Assembly (NCBI RefSeq): GCF_017498565.1
Contig: NZ_CP071794.1
Coordinates: 2,966,001 to 3,030,000 of the forward strand
DNA length: 64,000 nucleotides
DNA from: Parasphingorhabdus cellanae
GTDB taxonomy: Bacteria > Pseudomonadota > Alphaproteobacteria > Sphingomonadales > Sphingomonadaceae
Direction of reading: 5' to 3'
Every line of letters starts with the position of its first letter. The stretch's first letter is position 1. The notes beneath the pieces were generated by a model. It was not told the DNA's origin. It did not search any database and saw only the letters and a list, made by a program, of their open reading frames with translations. A program made the translations under genes and the position numbers. Shown piece after piece: positions 60,975 to 64,000 of the stretch.

Positions 60975-61241
60975 ATGACCAAATTTGCTTCGATAATCCT
61001 TGCTGCCACTGCCTTGTCCCTGACCGCTCCTGCTGCATTTGCAGCGGATGTGCAGCGTAATGACCGCCTCTATGATGCCAGCGGCTCAAGTGTTGCCAAG
61101 GTGAACCGTGTTACGGATAACGGCGACGTGTTGGTTATCTACAAAGGCAAAGTGCGCCGCGTGCAGGCAGAGACTTTGTCCAACACAGACGGCAAGTTGA
61201 TGACGACATTGACCAAGAAAGAATTGCGCCGCCTCAAATAA
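60975..61241 (+). CDS. Small exported protein with KOW/PRC-like beta segment
   Basis: 88 residues from the ATG at 60975 (TGGAG upstream). Signal peptide MTKFASIILAATALSLTAPA, then a small basic beta-domain (RNDRLYDASGSSVAKVNRVTD, VLVIYKGKVRRVQ) and a Lys/Arg-rich tail. Short secreted proteins of this kind are frequent in sphingomonads, without an assigned role. Followed by a terminator 37 bases later. Confidence 0.75.
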   Translation: MTKFASIILAATALSLTAPAAFAADVQRNDRLYDASGSSVAKVNRVTDNGDVLVIYKGKVRRVQAETLSNTDGKLMTTLTKKELRRLK

Positions 61242-61277
61242 GCGAGACGGAAATTTCTCGCCTTTGGCGACGATAGG

Positions 61278-61309
61278 AGCCGGTGCACCCCCTCATGCGC
61301 CGGCTTTTA
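61278..61309 (+). terminator. Rho-independent terminator
   Basis: AGCCGGTGCA at 61278-61287 pairs with TGCGCCGGCT ending at 61305, followed by a short T-run. It ends the small exported protein gene and overlaps the last bases of mobA on the other strand. Confidence 0.75.
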
Positions 61310-61885
61310 TAGTTGGGCTTCAGCCTTGGCGAGATCATCCGGGGTGTTGATATTCATGAATGCTTCTTCATCCGGCCAGCTAATCAACTGAGCATCGCAT
61401 TGCCGTGCCAGCCAATGCAATGAAGGCGATTGCTCACCGACTTCATGGGTTCCCCTTACGCTGTTGACAATATCACAACGCCAATAGCCGAACACCGGAT
61501 GCAAGCGTTCCGGTCCCTGTGCAACGGAACAGCCAGATACGGCACTAAGTCGTGCGATCAAATTATCGGGCGCGAACGGCGCGTCCACTGGTATCGTTAC
61601 AAAGCCGATGGCCTCCGGACAAAGTATCGGCAGATGAGCCGCTATAGTGTAAATCGCGCCAACTGGCCCGCCCGGCGCGTCTGGGTCATCAGTGATAATG
61701 TCAAAACCGGTATCAAAGTCGCTGGCTGCGGATAGCCATATTTGACCGACTGACGACTGATATCGCGCAATGGCCCGATCAATCATCCGCTTGCCGTCAA
61801 GCGAGATCACAGCTTTGTCTTTGCCCATCCGGCGGGATTGGCCGCCGGCCAATATGACGAGGCAGGTTGCAGGATTATCATTCAT
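61307..61885 (-). CDS. mobA: Molybdenum cofactor guanylyltransferase MobA
   Basis: 192 residues. Nucleotidyltransferase signature VILAGGQSRRMGKDKAVISLDGK binds GTP, with PDAPGGPVGAIYTIAA and VDAPFAPDNL further on. Attaches GMP to molybdopterin to form the guanine dinucleotide cofactor used by DMSO-reductase-family enzymes, in contrast with the cytosine form used by the xanthine-oxidase-type enzyme encoded at 3610-5910. Slightly short but complete. Confidence 0.92.
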   Translation of the reverse strand: MNDNPATCLVILAGGQSRRMGKDKAVISLDGKRMIDRAIARYQSSVGQIWLSAASDFDTGFDIITDDPDAPGGPVGAIYTIAAHLPILCPEAIGFVTIPVDAPFAPDNLIARLSAVSGCSVAQGPERLHPVFGYWRCDIVNSVRGTHEVGEQSPSLHWLARQCDAQLISWPDEEAFMNINTPDDLAKAEAQL

Positions 61886-62123
61886 TTACGTTGACTCCGG
61901 CGCAGACAGCGCTGAACTCAATTTGCCTTTAGCCGCCCGCCCTGTCCAGTAATTCCCCGATCGTTCAGGAAAACACTGGAAACAGCACGGCCTGCAACGC
62001 CAGCAGGATCGGTACGATCGAACTGCCCAATCGGGTCAAAAATCGCGTTGCGTAGTTCTGTTGATCGATTCCCATACCGACACGATTGGCGAAAAAGAAC
62101 GAACCAACGGCTAAGATTGATGG
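61886..62123. other. Gap between mobA and recF without a secure gene
   Basis: A 238-base spacer between two minus-strand genes. One minus-strand frame reads VGSFFFANRVGMGINQQNY and a hydrophobic end (about 61969-62113) but lacks a convincing start codon or ribosome site and begins right after the recF stop. It might be a gene remnant; no repeat or promoter was recognised. Confidence 0.35.
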
Positions 62124-63197
62124 TTAACGCCTGGTTACGTTTCCGCCAGCGACCTGAAAATGAAGCGCGTTTTCGGGGATATCATCAAACAATCCAGGTT
62201 CAGTCCCGGTAAGCCAGACTTGCCCACCTTTATCCTCTAGCTGGTTGAACAGGGCCGCGCGGCGCCCGGGGTCCAGATGAGCGGCCACTTCATCCAGCAA
62301 GAGCATGGGCCTGGTTCCACGCTGTTCAGCAATCAGATCAGCATGGGCCAATATGATTGAAAATAGCAGCGCCTTTTGCTCGCCTGTGGAGCATTTTTCC
62401 GCTGCCTGAGCTTTGGCTCCGTGAAATACGGTCAGGTCAGCCCGATGCGGTCCCGTCAAAGTCCGACCAGCGCCCCGATCCGCCTGACGGCTCGCTTTGA
62501 GTGCCTCCAGCAAAGCCATCTCACTGCGCAACTGTTTATCATCAAGATGAAGCCTGGCCGCCGCAAACAAACCATCATCGGTGACCGTCAGCGCGCTGTT
62601 AAGCGCTTCGGTAATGCGAAAGCGGGCCTCGGCGACAGCGCTCCCGAAACCAGCCAATTGCCCGTCGAGAGCATCAAGCCATTCGCTGTCCGGCATATAT
62701 TCATCGGCCAGCAGTCGGTTGCGTTCCCGCCTTGCGGCATCATAACGCGTGCAGTTTCTGGCATGTTCCGGTTCAAGAGCCGTTACTAACCGATCAAGGA
62801 AATTGCGACGCCCCGATGCACCTTCCATAAACAAGCGGTCCATCGCCGGGGTCAGCCATAATATCGACAGCCATTGCGCCAGATCATTAGTCGGCACAGC
62901 CGCGCCGTTGACCCGTGTCTTGCGCCGTTCGGGATATTCCGCGCTGGTCCCGGTCCCCAATTGAACGTCGCCGAGCTCGGCCGCTACCGCGAAATCGCCG
63001 CTGCTTTGTTCATAGGCCATATCCTTGATCAGCGCGCGTCTTAACCCGCGACCGGGCGATAAAAGCGACACGGCTTCCAATATATTGGTCTTTCCCGCGC
63101 CATTGTCGCCGCTGAGCACGATGAAGCCCGGTGCAGTTTCCAGACGCAGTTGCGGATAGTTCCGAAAATTTTGGAGTGTGAGCCGAGAGATCGTCAT
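62124..63197 (-). CDS. recF: DNA replication and repair protein RecF
   Basis: 357 residues. SMC-like ATPase: Walker A LSGDNGAGKTNILEAV, the ABC signature region CSTGEQKALLFSIILA, and Walker B PMLLLDEVAAHLD. RecF loads RecA at gaps on RecO/RecR-bound DNA. N-terminus MTISRLTLQNFRNYPQL is canonical. In many bacteria it lies near dnaA-dnaN, not visible here. Follows a 267-base regulatory spacer divergent from the PspC cluster. Confidence 0.95.
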   Translation of the reverse strand: MTISRLTLQNFRNYPQLRLETAPGFIVLSGDNGAGKTNILEAVSLLSPGRGLRRALIKDMAYEQSSGDFAVAAELGDVQLGTGTSAEYPERRKTRVNGAAVPTNDLAQWLSILWLTPAMDRLFMEGASGRRNFLDRLVTALEPEHARNCTRYDAARRERNRLLADEYMPDSEWLDALDGQLAGFGSAVAEARFRITEALNSALTVTDDGLFAAARLHLDDKQLRSEMALLEALKASRQADRGAGRTLTGPHRADLTVFHGAKAQAAEKCSTGEQKALLFSIILAHADLIAEQRGTRPMLLLDEVAAHLDPGRRAALFNQLEDKGGQVWLTGTEPGLFDDIPENALHFQVAGGNVTRR

Positions 63198-63297
63198 GAC
63201 AGGCAGCCATCTCTAGCCTTGCAGTGATATGATGAGAAGGAAATTCGCAATTCAAGGCACTGCCGTTCATTCTCCGTTCGTTAAATACTAAAAGTTG

Positions 63298-63326
63298 GTG
63301 TAATTTACCATTTTACGGTTTTACAC
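63298..63326 (+). promoter_or_regulatory. Inverted repeat, possible enhancer-binding site
   Basis: GTGTAA at 63298-63303 pairs with TTACAC at 63321-63326 around a 17-base AT-rich centre. It sits about 60-90 bases upstream of the sigma-54 -24/-12 element, where a PspF-like enhancer-binding protein usually binds. The activator gene is not in the window. Confidence 0.45.
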
Positions 63327-63384
63327 AATTTCACATGCGCGGGAATAGTTGCTTAAACTATTGAAAAACAAAGATATCATAAAA

Positions 63385-63401
63385 CTGGCACGGCCTATGC
63401 A
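63385..63401 (+). promoter_or_regulatory. Sigma-54 (RpoN) -24/-12 promoter
   Basis: CTGGCACGGCCTATGCA matches YTGGCACGrNNNTTGCW at all defined positions but one (A for the first T of TTGC). The invariant GG and GC are correctly spaced. The predicted start is near 63412, about 50 bases before the first of two small coding frames and 320 before the PspC-domain gene. The psp regulon is sigma-54-dependent in other bacteria, which agrees. Confidence 0.85.
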
Positions 63402-63464
63402 GAGTATGAGTTATCTTCGCTAACATAACTGCGAAGCCCAGTTTTAAATGAAAAGGAAATCAAA

Positions 63465-63584
63465 ATGTTCACCAATGTATCAAATAATATCGCCGCCGCT
63501 TTCGCTGCCATCGTCTCAGCCAGTGTTCTAATTGGTGCCAGCGTTGGACCAGCAATCAACAATGCCGGCTCTTTGGTAATCTAA
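63465..63584 (+). CDS. Small hydrophobic peptide, copy 1 (39 residues)
   Basis: A 39-residue frame from ATG 63465, with AAAAGGAAA upstream. A short polar N-terminus (MFTNVSNNI) is followed by a hydrophobic helix (about 9-28) and a polar end PAINNAGSLVI. The second copy at 63615-63734 has the same length and about 54 percent identity, with the end PAINNAG conserved, which strongly supports both being real genes. Probably a single-pass membrane or exported peptide. Under a sigma-54 promoter ahead of the PspC gene. No family known to me. Confidence 0.75.
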   Translation: MFTNVSNNIAAAFAAIVSASVLIGASVGPAINNAGSLVI

Positions 63585-63614
63585 TTTTTCTCCCATTCCT
63601 CGAAAGGAAATATC

Positions 63615-63734
63615 ATGACCTACGAACTAAAAAATAAATTCCTTGCTGGCTTCGCCGCTCTTTTCTCCGCCGCAATTTTCGTCAGCGCCAGTGTCGCTCC
63701 AGCGATCAATAACGCCGGTTCAATGGTGATCTGA
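63615..63734 (+). CDS. Small hydrophobic peptide, copy 2 (39 residues)
   Basis: A 39-residue frame from ATG 63615, with CGAAAGGAAA upstream. Residues 1-8 are polar (MTYELKNK), 9-28 a hydrophobic helix and the end PAINNAGSMVI matches copy 1. Its stop codon overlaps the ATG of the PspC-domain gene (TGATG), so translation of PspC is coupled to it. This tight coupling suggests the peptide works with the PspC protein at the inner membrane, perhaps in place of the usual PspA/PspB partners; that is an inference. Confidence 0.75.
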   Translation: MTYELKNKFLAGFAALFSAAIFVSASVAPAINNAGSMVI

Positions 63735-63982
63735 TGGCAGATAAAAACAAACCCACCAGTTGGCCCGAACCCATTTCATCAAATAAAAGGAAAAACAGCC
63801 CAGTGAAAAACAAACTGAAACTCGACAAAGCCAATGGCAAGCTAATGGGCGTATGTTCCGGTCTTGCAAATTGGAGCGGTATGGATGCCAATCTTCTACG
63901 GATCATTTTCGTACTCGCAACAATCTTCGGCTTCGGTTCTGCGATTATCATTTACCTCGCCATCGGCCTGATTGTAGACTAA
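63734..63982 (+). CDS. pspC: PspC-domain membrane protein
   Basis: 82 residues. Polar, Lys-rich N-terminus (about 1-33), then the PspC motif KLMGVCSGLANWSGMDANLLR and one hydrophobic helix (about 53-80, IIFVLATIFGFGSAIIIYLAIGL). In the phage-shock response PspC senses inner-membrane stress with PspB and binds PspA. The gene starts one base inside the stop of the second small peptide and lies in a sigma-54-driven unit. The window ends 18 bases later, so following psp genes cannot be seen. Confidence 0.88.
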   Translation: MADKNKPTSWPEPISSNKRKNSPVKNKLKLDKANGKLMGVCSGLANWSGMDANLLRIIFVLATIFGFGSAIIIYLAIGLIVD

Positions 63983-64000
63983 TCGCGAAATCATATCTCA

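Overview
The window looks like a chromosomal segment of a Gram-negative alphaproteobacterium of the Sphingomonadales (Sphingopyxis / Sphingorhabdus / Parasphingorhabdus type). The reasons are a protein with a PEPxxWA-CTERM sorting tail, an ATP12-type chaperone in the crcB-rluA-HAD-ATP12 cluster usual for alphaproteobacteria, many TonB/RND/outer-membrane genes, and CGTCATCCCAGC...GCTGGGATCTC palindromic repeats that I recall from sphingomonads. The assignment is an inference from gene content; no rRNA or tRNA gene was seen.

Layout. 1-2119 (minus): a truncated NTF2/SnoaL-like gene and hflC-hflK. 2191-11113 (plus): a tightly overlapping housekeeping operon with Mrp-type Fe-S carrier, CoA-binding protein, an orphan molybdopterin dehydrogenase subunit, hemH, a ribbon-helix-helix protein, crcB, an RluA-type pseudouridine synthase, a PaiB-like protein, a HAD phosphatase, a small membrane protein and an ATP12 chaperone. 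11170-14440: a frameshifted AMP nucleosidase, repeats, an OmpW porin behind an FNR-type box, and a frameshifted GIY-YIG gene embedded in palindromic repeats.

14465-21958 is the most unusual part. A CcmI-like TPR protein (minus) faces a plus-strand cluster encoding (i) a soluble protein that fuses an NAD(P)/FAD oxidoreductase, two cyclic-nucleotide-binding domains and a four-cluster 4Fe-4S ferredoxin, (ii) a five-helix membrane protein with His pairs spaced for a di-heme cytochrome b, (iii) an FHA domain joined through one membrane helix to a periplasmic decaheme cytochrome c, and (iv) a CpdA-like cyclic-nucleotide phosphodiesterase. Together they read as a transmembrane electron conduit from NAD(P)H or a quinol to periplasmic hemes, gated by a cyclic nucleotide and a phosphopeptide signal. 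I know of no characterised system with this composition.

22116-31958: PEP-CTERM protein, enoyl-CoA hydratase, M3 peptidase, outer-membrane barrel, a frameshifted lipoprotein, a subfamily-I haloalkane dehalogenase, a LytTR membrane regulator with a secreted alpha/beta hydrolase, a small zinc-ribbon protein and an S1/P1 nuclease. 32032-44958: a ClpP-fold periplasmic protein, a glycine-zipper protein, a GMC oxidoreductase overlapping a fatty-acid-hydroxylase gene, the recQ operon, an MFS transporter, a class II HDAC-like deacetylase and a large PD40-amidohydrolase fusion. 45002-53823: a complete RND tripartite efflux operon divergent from a MASE1 hybrid histidine kinase. 53855-61885: a flavin monooxygenase with a perfect palindrome in its promoter, a Fur-box TonB receptor with a DUF6607-like partner, an M20 amidohydrolase, a small secreted protein and mobA. 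62124-64000: recF, then a sigma-54 promoter driving two tandem 39-residue paralogous peptides and a PspC-domain gene, which looks like a variant phage-shock operon.

Three genes (amn, GIY-YIG, lipoprotein) are each broken by the apparent loss of one base, in each case at or beside a short G/C run. This pattern fits either sequencing indels or real decay and should be resolved before any of the three is called a pseudogene.
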